Program-made: the position numbers and the translations under genes | The notes under the pieces: model-generated | Database searches by the model: none | What the model saw: only the letters and a program-made list of their open reading frames with translations | Told to the model about the DNA's origin: nothing | In this document: in pieces, positions 1 to 7,664 of the stretch | Layout: every line of letters starts with the position of its first letter | Numbering within the stretch: the stretch's first letter is position 1 | DNA from: Candidatus Sulfopaludibacter sp. SbA3 | GTDB taxonomy: Bacteria > Acidobacteriota > Terriglobia > Bryobacterales > Bryobacteraceae | Reading direction: 5' to 3' | NCBI GenBank assembly: GCA_945900935.1 | Contig: CAMDKT010000144.1 | Span: forward strand, 1-10,899 | Length of the DNA stretch: 10,899 bases

Positions 1-28
1 AATTACTCTTGGAGCTTTCAAAATAACC

Positions 29-1054
29 ATGTCGACCACGATTGCGAACACGCTGGAAACCGCCGATCTGCGTGCGCGCGTAACCCGTTTCCAGGAAACA
101 CAGGCGAAAATCGTCGAGCAGGTTCGACGTGTCATCGTCGGTCAGGAGGAGGTGGTGAATCAGGTGCTGGTGGCGCTTTTCGTGGGCGGCCATTGTCTGA
201 TCACCGGCATGCCCGGCACCGCCAAGACGCTGCTTGTCAAAACGCTTTCCGACACGCTCGGCTTGAACTTTAAGCGCATTCAGTTCACGCCCGATCTGAT
301 GCCGACCGACATCACCGGCACCGACATTATCGAGGAAGATTCGACGACCGGCCACCGAACGTGGACCTTCGTTCGCGGGCCGATTTTCACCAACGTGCTG
401 CTCGCCGACGAGATCAATCGCACGCCGCCTAAGACGCAGTCCGCGTTGCTCGAGGCCATGCAGGAGAAAAGCTGTACGGTTCGGGGGAACATGTATACGC
501 TCGCACCGCCATTCTTCGTGCTCGCCACGCAGAACCCCATCGAGCTGGAAGGCACCTACCCGCTGCCGGAGGCGCAGCTCGACCGCTTCCTGTTCAACGT
601 GCTGCTCGACTACCTGCCGTTCGACGAAGAGATGCAGGTGCTCGGCCTGACCACGACCACACACGTCGCCCAGGCCGAAACGGTCACCAGCGCGCAGGAA
701 ATTCTGGACATGCAACATCTCGTGCGCATGGTCCCGGTGGCCGATAGCGTGGCCCGCTACGCCGTCGCGATTGTTCGCGCCACGCGGCCCACTGACCCTT
801 CCGCTCCCGACATCGTAAAGAAGTATTTGAACTTCGGCGCCAGCGTCCGCGGCATCCAGAACATCATCCTCGCCGCCAAGGCTCGCGCGCTGATGATGAA
901 GCGATACCACGTCGCCTTTGAAGACATCGTCGCCATGGCCGTGCCGGTACTCCGCCACCGCGTCATTCTCAACTTCCACGCCGAATCGGACAAGATAACC
1001 GCCGACACCATTCTGCGCAAGATGATCGACACCATCGTCATTCCGCGAGACTAG
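29..1054 (+). CDS. MoxR-family AAA+ ATPase
   Basis: This is a cytoplasmic AAA+ ATPase of the MoxR family (AAA_3 type), 341 residues, the usual family length. Walker A is GMPGTAKT at residues 60-67; the Ala before the Lys is normal for MoxR. Walker B is VLLADEINR at 123-131 with D127 and E128. Sensor 1 is in ATQNP (N169), the arginine-finger region is EAQLDRF (R186), and the sensor 2 Arg is in GASVRG (R274) within the C-terminal lid. MoxR ATPases use ATP hydrolysis to remodel or mature partners, typically VWA proteins encoded next door, and the next two genes encode exactly such proteins. The ATG at 29 gives the usual N-terminus before the conserved VIVGQEEV segment, but its Shine-Dalgarno is poor (GGAG lies 14 nt upstream). 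The frame stays open to the left edge, so a start outside the window cannot be excluded. The family call is certain; the target is unknown. Confidence 0.95.
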   Translation: MSTTIANTLETADLRARVTRFQETQAKIVEQVRRVIVGQEEVVNQVLVALFVGGHCLITGMPGTAKTLLVKTLSDTLGLNFKRIQFTPDLMPTDITGTDIIEEDSTTGHRTWTFVRGPIFTNVLLADEINRTPPKTQSALLEAMQEKSCTVRGNMYTLAPPFFVLATQNPIELEGTYPLPEAQLDRFLFNVLLDYLPFDEEMQVLGLTTTTHVAQAETVTSAQEILDMQHLVRMVPVADSVARYAVAIVRATRPTDPSAPDIVKKYLNFGASVRGIQNIILAAKARALMMKRYHVAFEDIVAMAVPVLRHRVILNFHAESDKITADTILRKMIDTIVIPRD

Positions 1055-1057
1055 AAA

Positions 1058-1948
1058 ATGGACCAACGCTTCCTCGATCCTCATGTTCTCGCCACCATCT
1101 CGAACCTCGAGTTGGTGGCCAAGACGGTCGTGGACGGGTTCATATCGGGGCTGCACCGGTCGCCCAAATTCGGCTTCTCGCAGGAGTTCGCCGAGTACCG
1201 CATGTACAACGAAGGCGACGACCTGCGCTTCGTCGATTGGAACGTATTCGCCCGCACCGAACGCACCTACATCAAGCGTTTCAAGGGCGAGACGAACTCC
1301 CGGCTGACGCTGCTGCTGGACGCATCGGCGTCGATGGCCTACAGTTCGAACAGCATCACCAAGATCGACTACGCCAAGTTCCTTGTCGCCAGCCTGGCCT
1401 ACATGGCGCACCACCAGCGGGACGCCGCCGGCATCATTGTCTTCGATGACGAAGTGCGGGAGTACGTCACGCCGTCGTCGCGCTCGGGCCAGTTCCGGCG
1501 CACCATGGCCGCCATCGACAACGCCGTTCCCGGCCGCCGGACCGACTTTACCAAGGCGCTCTTCCACTTCCACTCCACGCTGCGCAATAGCCGCGGCATG
1601 GCTGTAGTCGTCAGCGATTTCTATGAGGATCCGGAGCTTATCATTAAGACCATTGAGCCGCTGCGCTTCCGGGGCAATGACGTCGTGCTGTTTCACATTC
1701 TGGACCCCCAGGAACTTCGGCCGAAGTTCGACGGGCCGGTGTTATTGATCGATTCCGAAACGGGGCAGGAGCTGGAAACTTCGCCCGAGTACGCGGCGCA
1801 GGAGTATCGGGGCAAGATCGACGCGCACATCGCGGCGCTACGCCAGAAGGCGCAATCGGCTGGGCTGACCTATCATCTGCATGTCACCGATACGCCGCTC
1901 GATGCCGCCTTGCGCGAGTTCCTCATGATCCGCCAGGGGAGGTCATAA
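1058..1948 (+). CDS. DUF58 protein with VWA fold
   Basis: This is a soluble 296-residue DUF58 protein, the standard genetic partner of MoxR ATPases. The DUF58 signature lies at about residues 40-67: SQEFAEYRMYNEGDD followed by LRFVDWNVFART. A VWA-like domain follows. Its metal-ion-dependent adhesion site appears complete: D88, S90 and S92 in DASAS, T162 in GRRTD, and D187 in VVVSDF. No membrane segment or signal peptide is visible, so it should act in the cytoplasm or at the inner face of the membrane. It starts 3 nt after the moxR-like stop codon with only a weak ribosome site, and its stop overlaps the next start by one base (TAATG). Related DUF58 proteins are thought to be clients or adaptors of the ATPase, but the biochemical role is not established for this family. 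Confidence 0.93.
   Translation: MDQRFLDPHVLATISNLELVAKTVVDGFISGLHRSPKFGFSQEFAEYRMYNEGDDLRFVDWNVFARTERTYIKRFKGETNSRLTLLLDASASMAYSSNSITKIDYAKFLVASLAYMAHHQRDAAGIIVFDDEVREYVTPSSRSGQFRRTMAAIDNAVPGRRTDFTKALFHFHSTLRNSRGMAVVVSDFYEDPELIIKTIEPLRFRGNDVVLFHILDPQELRPKFDGPVLLIDSETGQELETSPEYAAQEYRGKIDAHIAALRQKAQSAGLTYHLHVTDTPLDAALREFLMIRQGRS
1936..1942 (+). promoter_or_regulatory. Shine-Dalgarno for the BatA-like gene
   Basis: GGGGAGG lies 5 nt before the ATG at 1948, inside the last codons of the DUF58 gene. Together with the TAATG stop/start overlap it fixes the start of the BatA-like gene and indicates translational coupling. Confidence 0.8.
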
Positions 1949-3996
1949 TGGGCTTCCTGGCGCCGTTGTTTTTAGGGGCGTTGGCGCTCGGCGGGCTGCC
2001 CTACTGGCTGCACCTTCTGCAGCAGCATAAAACGACGCCGGTGAACTTCAGTTCGCTCATGTTCTTCGAGCGGCGGACGACAACGTCGACGAAGCAGAAA
2101 AAACTCAAATATTTCGCGCTGCTGACCATGCGCTTGTTGGCGCTGCTGTTGCTGATTCTCGCGTTCTCGCAGCCCTACTGGGAACGGACAATCGCCGCCG
2201 GGTCCGGGAAGCGAATGCTGGTTGCCGCGGTGGACACTTCGTTCTCCATGCGCCGAGGCGGCGCTGTCGATATTGCCAAGCAACAGGCGCTTGGGCTGGC
2301 CGGAAAAGTTACGCCCGCCGAGCCGGGAATCGTGGTGGCGTTCGGCTCCGGCGCGCGCGAAATCGGCCAGAAAGCGGAAGATTTCGGGACCTATCGCAAC
2401 AACGTGAACGCCATCGTCGCGGGCGATGAGCGCACTTCCTACGCCGAACTTTCGCGCGTTCTGCGCGGCTTGTCCGAGGCGCACAAGATGCCGCTGGAAG
2501 TGCATGTTTACACCGACCAGCAGAAGTCGGGCATGCCCGCGCGGTTCGCCGACTTGCAGTTGCCGGCCGACGCGAAACTGGAAATTCATGACGTGGCCCC
2601 CGCGGAGCTGCCTAATTTCACCGTGGAAGCGGTGACGCCGCCGGGCCGTATTTTCGACACCGCCAAGGCGCGCGTCCGGGCCACCGTCGCCGGCCTCCAT
2701 ACGCCGAAGGCCGTCAAGACCGTTTCGCTCGTCGCCGATGGAAAGGTTCTGGCCACTAAGCCAGTCGAGATTGCCGCCAACGGCCGGGCGTCGGTCGAGT
2801 TCATCGGGCTTGATACCGGCTACGGTTTCCATCGCGGCGAGATCCGCATTGATGGCGCAGCCGACGCCTTCCCCAACGACGATACGTTTCGCTTTTCCAT
2901 TGAGCGTTCCGATCCGCGCAAAGTTTTATACCTGCATTCCAACCGCGATAGCAGGAGCGCGCTTTACGTGAAAGCGGCGCTCGACGCGGCTGTCCCGAAT
3001 GCTTACGCGATTGAGACGGGGTCGTTCGAGACGACCTCGACGCCGAACTTGACCAACGTCTCCTTCGTCGTGCTGGCCGATCCGGGCGCGTTGCCCGCGC
3101 CGCTGGAGGCGTCGTTAAAGGATTACGTGCAGAAGGGCGGGGCATTGTGGATTGCCGCCGGCGCGTTCACCGGAGCGCAGTCGAAGTTGCCGGTTCTGGG
3201 GCTCGCGGTGAAGGAGTCGCGCATGGCGTCGCGCTCGCGCGAGATGTTCCAGACGGTGGCGTCGAAGGAGCCGCTGCATCCGGTCATCGAGCGGGCGGCC
3301 GGCCTGGAATCGGTCAAGTTTTATCAGGTAGTTTCGGTGGAACCGGTCGCGGCCACGAAGGTTTTGGCGAAGACCGCCAACGGCGTTCCGGTGATGCTGG
3401 AACAGGCGATGGGCGAAGGGCGCGTGCTGGTGTTGACCTCGCCGCTCGATAATCTGGGCAATAATCTGCCGCTGCATCCGGCCTTCATTCCGCTGGTCGA
3501 GCGAACGGCGCAGTATCTGTCGCGGCAACAGGAATCGACAGGGATCGTCGCCGTCGGCGAGGGCGTGGAACTGCGCGCGGCCACCGATCGGGCGACCGGG
3601 GTTGAAGTTCTCGACCCGAAAGGCGACCGGGCATTGACATTGGAGCAGGCGGCGAAGGCGACGTCGTTCGCGCCCGGCACGGAAGGCTATTACGAGGTCC
3701 GCCGCGGGAACGGTCGCTCGAGCCTGGTGGCGGTGAACGCGGATCGCCGCGAGTCCGATTTTGCGCGGATGGAAGCCGAGACGCTGAGTCTTTGGAAAGC
3801 CACCGGCGAGCCCGGCGAGAGCCAAAAAGTAAATGCCATCGGCGAGCGCACCGAGCGCGTAAGTCCGTGGTGGTGGCTCTTGTTATTCGTCCTGTTGTTG
3901 ACGCTGGCTGAAGGCGTGTTGGCGTCGAGTTACTTGTATGGCTCCGGCGTGGGCGAGCAGGCCGCGGCGGAGTTGGTTGGTAAGGAGGCCGCATGA
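1948..3996 (+). CDS. BatA-like membrane protein with VWA domain
   Basis: This 682-residue inner-membrane protein begins with the double-transmembrane BatA N-terminal domain (TIGR02226 type). The first membrane segment is about residues 3-22, followed by LHLLQQHKTTPVNFSSLMFF and a second segment at about 57-74. A VWA domain follows with an apparently full MIDAS set: D96, S98 and S100 in DTSFS, T163 in ERTSYAEL, and D190 in VYTDQQ. The middle (about 205-320) looks beta-rich. Residues about 328-410 (KVLYLHSN through VQKGGALWIAAG) resemble the class I glutamine-amidotransferase-like fold often found in long BatA-type proteins; no catalytic Cys is visible, so it is probably a structural version. 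A C-terminal membrane segment lies at about 641-659. It is longer than typical Bacteroides BatA (about 330 residues) and matches the long acidobacterial and planctomycete type. It overlaps the next gene by 4 nt. The substrate is unknown. Confidence 0.9.
   Translation: MGFLAPLFLGALALGGLPYWLHLLQQHKTTPVNFSSLMFFERRTTTSTKQKKLKYFALLTMRLLALLLLILAFSQPYWERTIAAGSGKRMLVAAVDTSFSMRRGGAVDIAKQQALGLAGKVTPAEPGIVVAFGSGAREIGQKAEDFGTYRNNVNAIVAGDERTSYAELSRVLRGLSEAHKMPLEVHVYTDQQKSGMPARFADLQLPADAKLEIHDVAPAELPNFTVEAVTPPGRIFDTAKARVRATVAGLHTPKAVKTVSLVADGKVLATKPVEIAANGRASVEFIGLDTGYGFHRGEIRIDGAADAFPNDDTFRFSIERSDPRKVLYLHSNRDSRSALYVKAALDAAVPNAYAIETGSFETTSTPNLTNVSFVVLADPGALPAPLEASLKDYVQKGGALWIAAGAFTGAQSKLPVLGLAVKESRMASRSREMFQTVASKEPLHPVIERAAGLESVKFYQVVSVEPVAATKVLAKTANGVPVMLEQAMGEGRVLVLTSPLDNLGNNLPLHPAFIPLVERTAQYLSRQQESTGIVAVGEGVELRAATDRATGVEVLDPKGDRALTLEQAAKATSFAPGTEGYYEVRRGNGRSSLVAVNADRRESDFARMEAETLSLWKATGEPGESQKVNAIGERTERVSPWWWLLLFVLLLTLAEGVLASSYLYGSGVGEQAAAELVGKEAA
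3982..3988 (+). promoter_or_regulatory. Strong Shine-Dalgarno for the DUF4175-like gene
   Basis: AAGGAGG, close to the consensus, lies 4 nt before the ATG at 3993 and within the end of the BatA-like gene. The ATGA overlap (3993-3996) supports coupled translation. This is the strongest ribosome site in the operon. Confidence 0.82.
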
Positions 3997-6900
3997 GCGC
4001 GTTAGAGAGTCTCGACGGGTTTTTGAAGCAGTTGGAGCGCAAAATGCGCTTCGCGGCATGGGCGCGCGGCGTGGCCGTGGCGGCTTTCTGCGCCCTGATT
4101 GCCACCACGCTGCTGGTGCTCTATACCAACTCGACGGCGTTCGAGGACCGCTCGGTTCTGATCGCGCGCTTCGTGCTGTTCCTGGTGCTTGCGTTGGCTT
4201 TGACGTTTGGCATCATCATCCCTCTATTGAAGGTGAACCGGCGGCGCGCGGCCAGCCGGGCGGAGTCGGTGTTGCCATTCGGCGACAGTCTTCTCACTGT
4301 CGTTGAACACCGGGACGAGGCGGATCCGTTTTTGGAGTTAATCGCCGCCGACGCGCTGCCGGTGGCGATGGCGAACGGCGCGGGAGCCATCGTGCCGGCG
4401 CGGTATCTGATGATGATGGGCGCGTTGGCGTTCGTCGGTGTTGCGTCCATGTTCTGGCTGCTGCAGCGCGGACCCGGTTATTGGGGGTACGGCGCGAATT
4501 TGCTGTGGTTCGGGCCGCCGAAGATCGAAGCCGGGTCATTCTACGACATCCAGGTACAGCCGGGGGATAAGGTGGTTCGCAAGCGGAGCGATGTGACGGT
4601 GACCGCCAATCTGGTTGGGCTGCAGACGGGCGTCGTGAAGCTGTTTGCGCGCTATCGCGGAGCCAGCGAATGGGAGCAGTCGCCGATGATGCCGCAGGGC
4701 ACAGGGTACGAGTTTGTGTTCGCGGGCCTGCCGGATTCGGTCGAGTACTACGTGCAGTCGGGGCCGGTGAAATCGAAGACCTACAAGCTCACGGCCGTGG
4801 ATCTTCCGGGCGTGAAAAACATTCGAGTTACGTACGTGTATCCGCCGCAGTTGGGGATGCCGTCGGTGACCGAGGAGCACGGCGGCGACGTGCGCGCGGT
4901 GACAGGCACGATCGCGAAGCTCGAAATTGAGTTTGACAAGGCGCTGCAAAACGGCTTGATTGTCATCAACGGCGATGAAACGCGGACCTTGCTGATGACC
5001 GCGCCGAACAAAGCGCAGGCCGAGATTACGGTCAAAAAGAGCGGCGTGTATCACCTCGCCGGGCGCGAGTTGAACGAGAACGTGCGGCTGACTGACGACT
5101 ACTTCATAGAAGCCCAGGACGACTCCGATCCGGTGATCAAAATCAAACGGCCGGGGCGGGACGCCAAAGTGAATCCGTTGGAAGAGGTCCCCATCGAAGT
5201 CGAGGCTTCTGACGATTTCGGCTTGCGTGAGTTGACGCTGCGCTATTCGGTGAATGGCGGCGAAGAAAAGACGGTTCAGATGCTTCCCGGTCAGAATGTG
5301 AAGCAGGCCAATGGTAAGACGCTGCTCTCCCTCGAAGACTTTAAGATGCAGCCCGGCGACGTTGTCAGCCTGTACGCCGTTGGGCGCGACGCGCGCAACA
5401 CGGTGCAGACGGACATGGTGTTCGTTGAGGCGATGCAATGGGAATTGGAATATACGCAGTCCCAGCAGGGCGGCGGCGGTGGCGGCGGGGAAGAAGAGGG
5501 CGGGAAGATTTCGGCGCGGCAGAAGGAAATCATCGCGGCGACGTGGAATCAGTTGCGGAACCGGTTTGCGGATAAGAAATCGCTCGCCGAGAACGCCAAG
5601 TTTCTCTCGGAGATGCAGGCCAAGTTGAAGGACCAGGCGAAGTCTCTGGCCGAGCGGATGACCAAGCGCGAGTTGACCGGGTCCAACGACGAGTTCAAGA
5701 ATTTCACGAAGGAAATGGAAGCGGCGTCGGCGGCGATGTCGGCCGCCGCGGAGAAGTTGAAGGCGGAGAAGTTCAAGGACTCGCTGCCGCCGGAGCAGAA
5801 AGCGCTGCAGCACTTGATGCGGGCCGAGGCGCTGCAGAAGCAGATTCAAGTGGCCTTCGGCTCACAGGGCGGCGGCGGAGGCGGCGGCGGCGGGGCGTCC
5901 CGCGATTTGGACAACCTCTTCGATTTGGAACTCGATACCGAGAAGAACCAGTATGAGACCGGGCAGCAGCAGAGCGCTTCCGGCGGCGACAGCCGTGAAA
6001 AGCAAGTGGATGAGGCGATGCAGCGGCTGAAGGAGTTGGCGCGGCGGCAGCAGGAATTGGCGCAGCAGCAGCGGCAGAATAAACAGTCGTTCCAGCAGAA
6101 ATGGCAGCAGGAGCAGTTACGGCGCGAGGCTGAGGAGTTGAAGAAGAAGCTGCAGGAGATGGCGCAGCAACAGGGTCAGCAGGGGCAGCAAGGTCAACAG
6201 GGTCAGCAGGGTCAATCTTCCCAGCGCGACCGTTTGAAGCAGATGGCGGGCCAACAACAGCAGCGGCAGGATCCGCGTTTGCAGCAGGCTTTGGAACGCC
6301 TGGAACAGGCCACCAAGGACATGCAGCGGGCGCAACAACAGCAACAAGGTCAATCGGGTCAGCAGTCAGCCGATGCGCAACGCGCGGCCGAGCGTTTGGG
6401 CGAGGCGCAGAGCGCGTTGCGTGGCATGCGCCAGGATCAATCGACGAACAAGCTTGGCGATCTGGCCGAGCGTGCCAAGCAACTCGCCGAGCAGCAGCGG
6501 GACTTTGCCAATCGGGTAAATCAGGAGTTCGGTCCCAAGGCTGGTCAGCCGACGCAGGATCCGGCGATGATGCGTGGTCAGAAGATGGAAACGCAGCAGC
6601 AGTTCGCGAACGAAAAAGACAAGATGACGCAGGAGACCGCGCGATTGGAGCGCGATTTGCAGGATGCCAGCCGGCAAATGCAGGGCTCGCAGCGGCAGAC
6701 TTCGTCGAAGCTGCGGGAGGCTGTCGGGCAGATGCAGCAGGACCAGGTGACGCTGCGGAATAAGATGCTTGGCGGGTATTACCGGCAGGGATTGGCGCCG
6801 TATCTGGGGTCGCGCGAGCAGTCGCTGGCCAACGATATGGAGAAGCTGAAGAAGGCCATTGAAGGGGCACAGCAGTCGATGGATCCCAACGCGCAGGATG

Positions 6901-7559
6901 GCGGGAAGAATGAGCGGAATCTGGCTGGCGTTGAGAAACTGCGGGAGCAGTTGCAGTCGATGGTGCAGGGACAGCGCGGCCAGCGGGGACAGCAGGGTCA
7001 GCAAGGGCAACAAGGTCAAGGCCAGCAGGGTCAAGGACAGCAGCCCGGCCAAGAAGGGCAAGGTCAGCAAGGACAAGGACAACAGGGACAGGGTCAGCAA
7101 GGCGGTCAAGGCGACGGTCAGCAGATGGGCGGCAACGGTCGTCAGCAGCCCGGCGGGCAGCGTGGCTTGCGCGAAGGCGGAGACGCCACCAACGACGGGA
7201 CGCGCGAGTTTGGGGGGAATGTCGGCGGCGGGGCGCGGACGTGGCAGGAGGGGATGCGGGCTTTAAGCGAACTCCGTGGCGCGGCCGGTGAATCGCCGGA
7301 AACGCAGAAGGAAATCGAACAGATGATTCGCGACATGCAGCGATTGGATCCCGGGAAGTTTACGGGGAATCCGGAGCTGGTGGAACGGATACGCGCTCAG
7401 TTCCTGCCGCAATTGGAGCAGTTGGAATTGAAGCTGCGCCGCCAAGTGGAAGAGCAGCAGTCCGGCAATGTTCGCAGCGGCGTCGGCGAGCGGATACCGC
7501 CCGGATACGCCGAACAGGTGGCTGACTATTACCGGCGTTTGAGCAAGGGAAATAAGTAA
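3993..7559 (+). CDS. Large DUF4175-like membrane protein with Gln-rich coiled-coil tail
   Basis: This is a 1188-residue membrane protein, fourth in the MoxR/VWA operon. Three membrane segments are visible at about residues 24-46, 57-79 and 137-157. Residues about 175-480 form two or more beta-sandwich-like modules, for example IRVTYVYPPQLGMP near 275 and PLEEVPIEVEASDDFGLREL near 395. This arrangement resembles DUF4175-type proteins. A run of seven Gly (493-499) then leads into long charged, Gln-rich helical stretches (about 505-980), broken by a run of nine Gly (626-634) and by GQQ repeats (728-741). A larger Gly/Gln repeat block is at 993-1047. After it comes a compact non-repetitive C-terminus with the ending IPPGYAEQVADYYRRLSK, which looks conserved. 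Topology suggests the tail is periplasmic. The function is unknown; operon position implies it is a structural partner or client of the MoxR/VWA machinery. Gene reality is certain; the DUF4175 label is from recall. Confidence 0.85.
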   Translation: MSALESLDGFLKQLERKMRFAAWARGVAVAAFCALIATTLLVLYTNSTAFEDRSVLIARFVLFLVLALALTFGIIIPLLKVNRRRAASRAESVLPFGDSLLTVVEHRDEADPFLELIAADALPVAMANGAGAIVPARYLMMMGALAFVGVASMFWLLQRGPGYWGYGANLLWFGPPKIEAGSFYDIQVQPGDKVVRKRSDVTVTANLVGLQTGVVKLFARYRGASEWEQSPMMPQGTGYEFVFAGLPDSVEYYVQSGPVKSKTYKLTAVDLPGVKNIRVTYVYPPQLGMPSVTEEHGGDVRAVTGTIAKLEIEFDKALQNGLIVINGDETRTLLMTAPNKAQAEITVKKSGVYHLAGRELNENVRLTDDYFIEAQDDSDPVIKIKRPGRDAKVNPLEEVPIEVEASDDFGLRELTLRYSVNGGEEKTVQMLPGQNVKQANGKTLLSLEDFKMQPGDVVSLYAVGRDARNTVQTDMVFVEAMQWELEYTQSQQGGGGGGGEEEGGKISARQKEIIAATWNQLRNRFADKKSLAENAKFLSEMQAKLKDQAKSLAERMTKRELTGSNDEFKNFTKEMEAASAAMSAAAEKLKAEKFKDSLPPEQKALQHLMRAEALQKQIQVAFGSQGGGGGGGGGASRDLDNLFDLELDTEKNQYETGQQQSASGGDSREKQVDEAMQRLKELARRQQELAQQQRQNKQSFQQKWQQEQLRREAEELKKKLQEMAQQQGQQGQQGQQGQQGQSSQRDRLKQMAGQQQQRQDPRLQQALERLEQATKDMQRAQQQQQGQSGQQSADAQRAAERLGEAQSALRGMRQDQSTNKLGDLAERAKQLAEQQRDFANRVNQEFGPKAGQPTQDPAMMRGQKMETQQQFANEKDKMTQETARLERDLQDASRQMQGSQRQTSSKLREAVGQMQQDQVTLRNKMLGGYYRQGLAPYLGSREQSLANDMEKLKKAIEGAQQSMDPNAQDGGKNERNLAGVEKLREQLQSMVQGQRGQRGQQGQQGQQGQGQQGQGQQPGQEGQGQQGQGQQGQGQQGGQGDGQQMGGNGRQQPGGQRGLREGGDATNDGTREFGGNVGGGARTWQEGMRALSELRGAAGESPETQKEIEQMIRDMQRLDPGKFTGNPELVERIRAQFLPQLEQLELKLRRQVEEQQSGNVRSGVGERIPPGYAEQVADYYRRLSKGNK
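5469..5489 (+). repeat. Seven-codon glycine run
   Basis: Seven Gly codons in a row, mostly GGC, encode G493-G499 of the DUF4175-like protein, followed by three acidic residues. The run sits where the beta-rich part gives way to the helical part and reads as a flexible hinge. It is a triplet repeat, so length change would keep the frame. Confidence 0.85.
5868..5894 (+). repeat. Nine-codon glycine run
   Basis: Nine Gly codons, mostly GGC, encode G626-G634 between two helical stretches of the DUF4175-like protein. The next segment begins ASRDLDNLFDLELDTEKNQY, which looks non-repetitive. Confidence 0.85.
6174..6215 (+). repeat. 9-bp GQQ codon repeat, block 1
   Basis: About 4.7 copies of a 9-bp unit encode Gly-Gln-Gln (residues 728-741). 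The copies differ at synonymous third positions (GGT or GGG, CAG or CAA), so the peptide is more uniform than the DNA. It lies inside the coiled-coil tail. Confidence 0.85.
6969..7133 (+). repeat. Gly/Gln-rich repeat block 2 (GQQ and GQGQQ units)
   Basis: A 55-residue block (993-1047) is made almost wholly of Gly and Gln. It starts with GQR and GQQ triplets and moves into pentads of the form GQGQQ, with single interruptions by Pro, Glu and Asp. At DNA level these are 9-bp and 15-bp units mixing CAG/CAA and GGT/GGA/GGC/GGG codons. It separates the helical tail from the non-repetitive C-terminal domain of the DUF4175-like protein. Confidence 0.85.
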
Positions 7560-7605
7560 AAAACTTTGTCCCGTTTTCCAACCCATCTGCGCTACTACGA
7601 ATAAG

Positions 7606-7662
7606 GGTTCGGCCTGAGACACACCCCAAAGGCGTGCCTCTCTTGGCGGCCGGGCCCGAACC
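7606..7662. terminator. Possible bidirectional terminator hairpin between convergent genes
   Basis: The 105-nt spacer between two convergent stop codons holds a 7-bp perfect outer stem, GGTTCGG (7606-7612) with CCGAACC (7656-7662). Nested inside is an imperfect stem from GAG at 7616 to CTC at 7640, with CAC/GTG and CC/GG pairs and two A-C mismatches. No clear T-run follows on either strand, so this is a weak intrinsic terminator at best. Its position between convergent genes is the main argument. Confidence 0.35.
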
Positions 7663-7664
7663 GC

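Noticed and set aside
3115..3825. Minus-strand 236-codon frame inside the BatA-like gene
   Set aside because: Arg/His/Gln-rich shadow sequence; the plus-strand protein has recognisable domains throughout.
4536..5849. Long minus-strand open frame (437 codons) inside the DUF4175-like gene
   Set aside because: The translation is rich in Arg, His and Leu with no family pattern. It is the antisense shadow of a GC-rich gene whose plus-strand product is clearly coherent.
5773..7109. Minus-strand open frames opposite the Gln-rich tail
   Set aside because: They arise because the CAG/CAA and GGN repeats read in reverse give Leu, Pro and Ala codons and few stops. No domain or ribosome site supports them.
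6174..7133. Regular repeats considered as a CRISPR array
   Set aside because: Units are 9 or 15 bp with no unique spacers, lie in frame inside a gene, and encode Gly/Gln; no cas gene is present.
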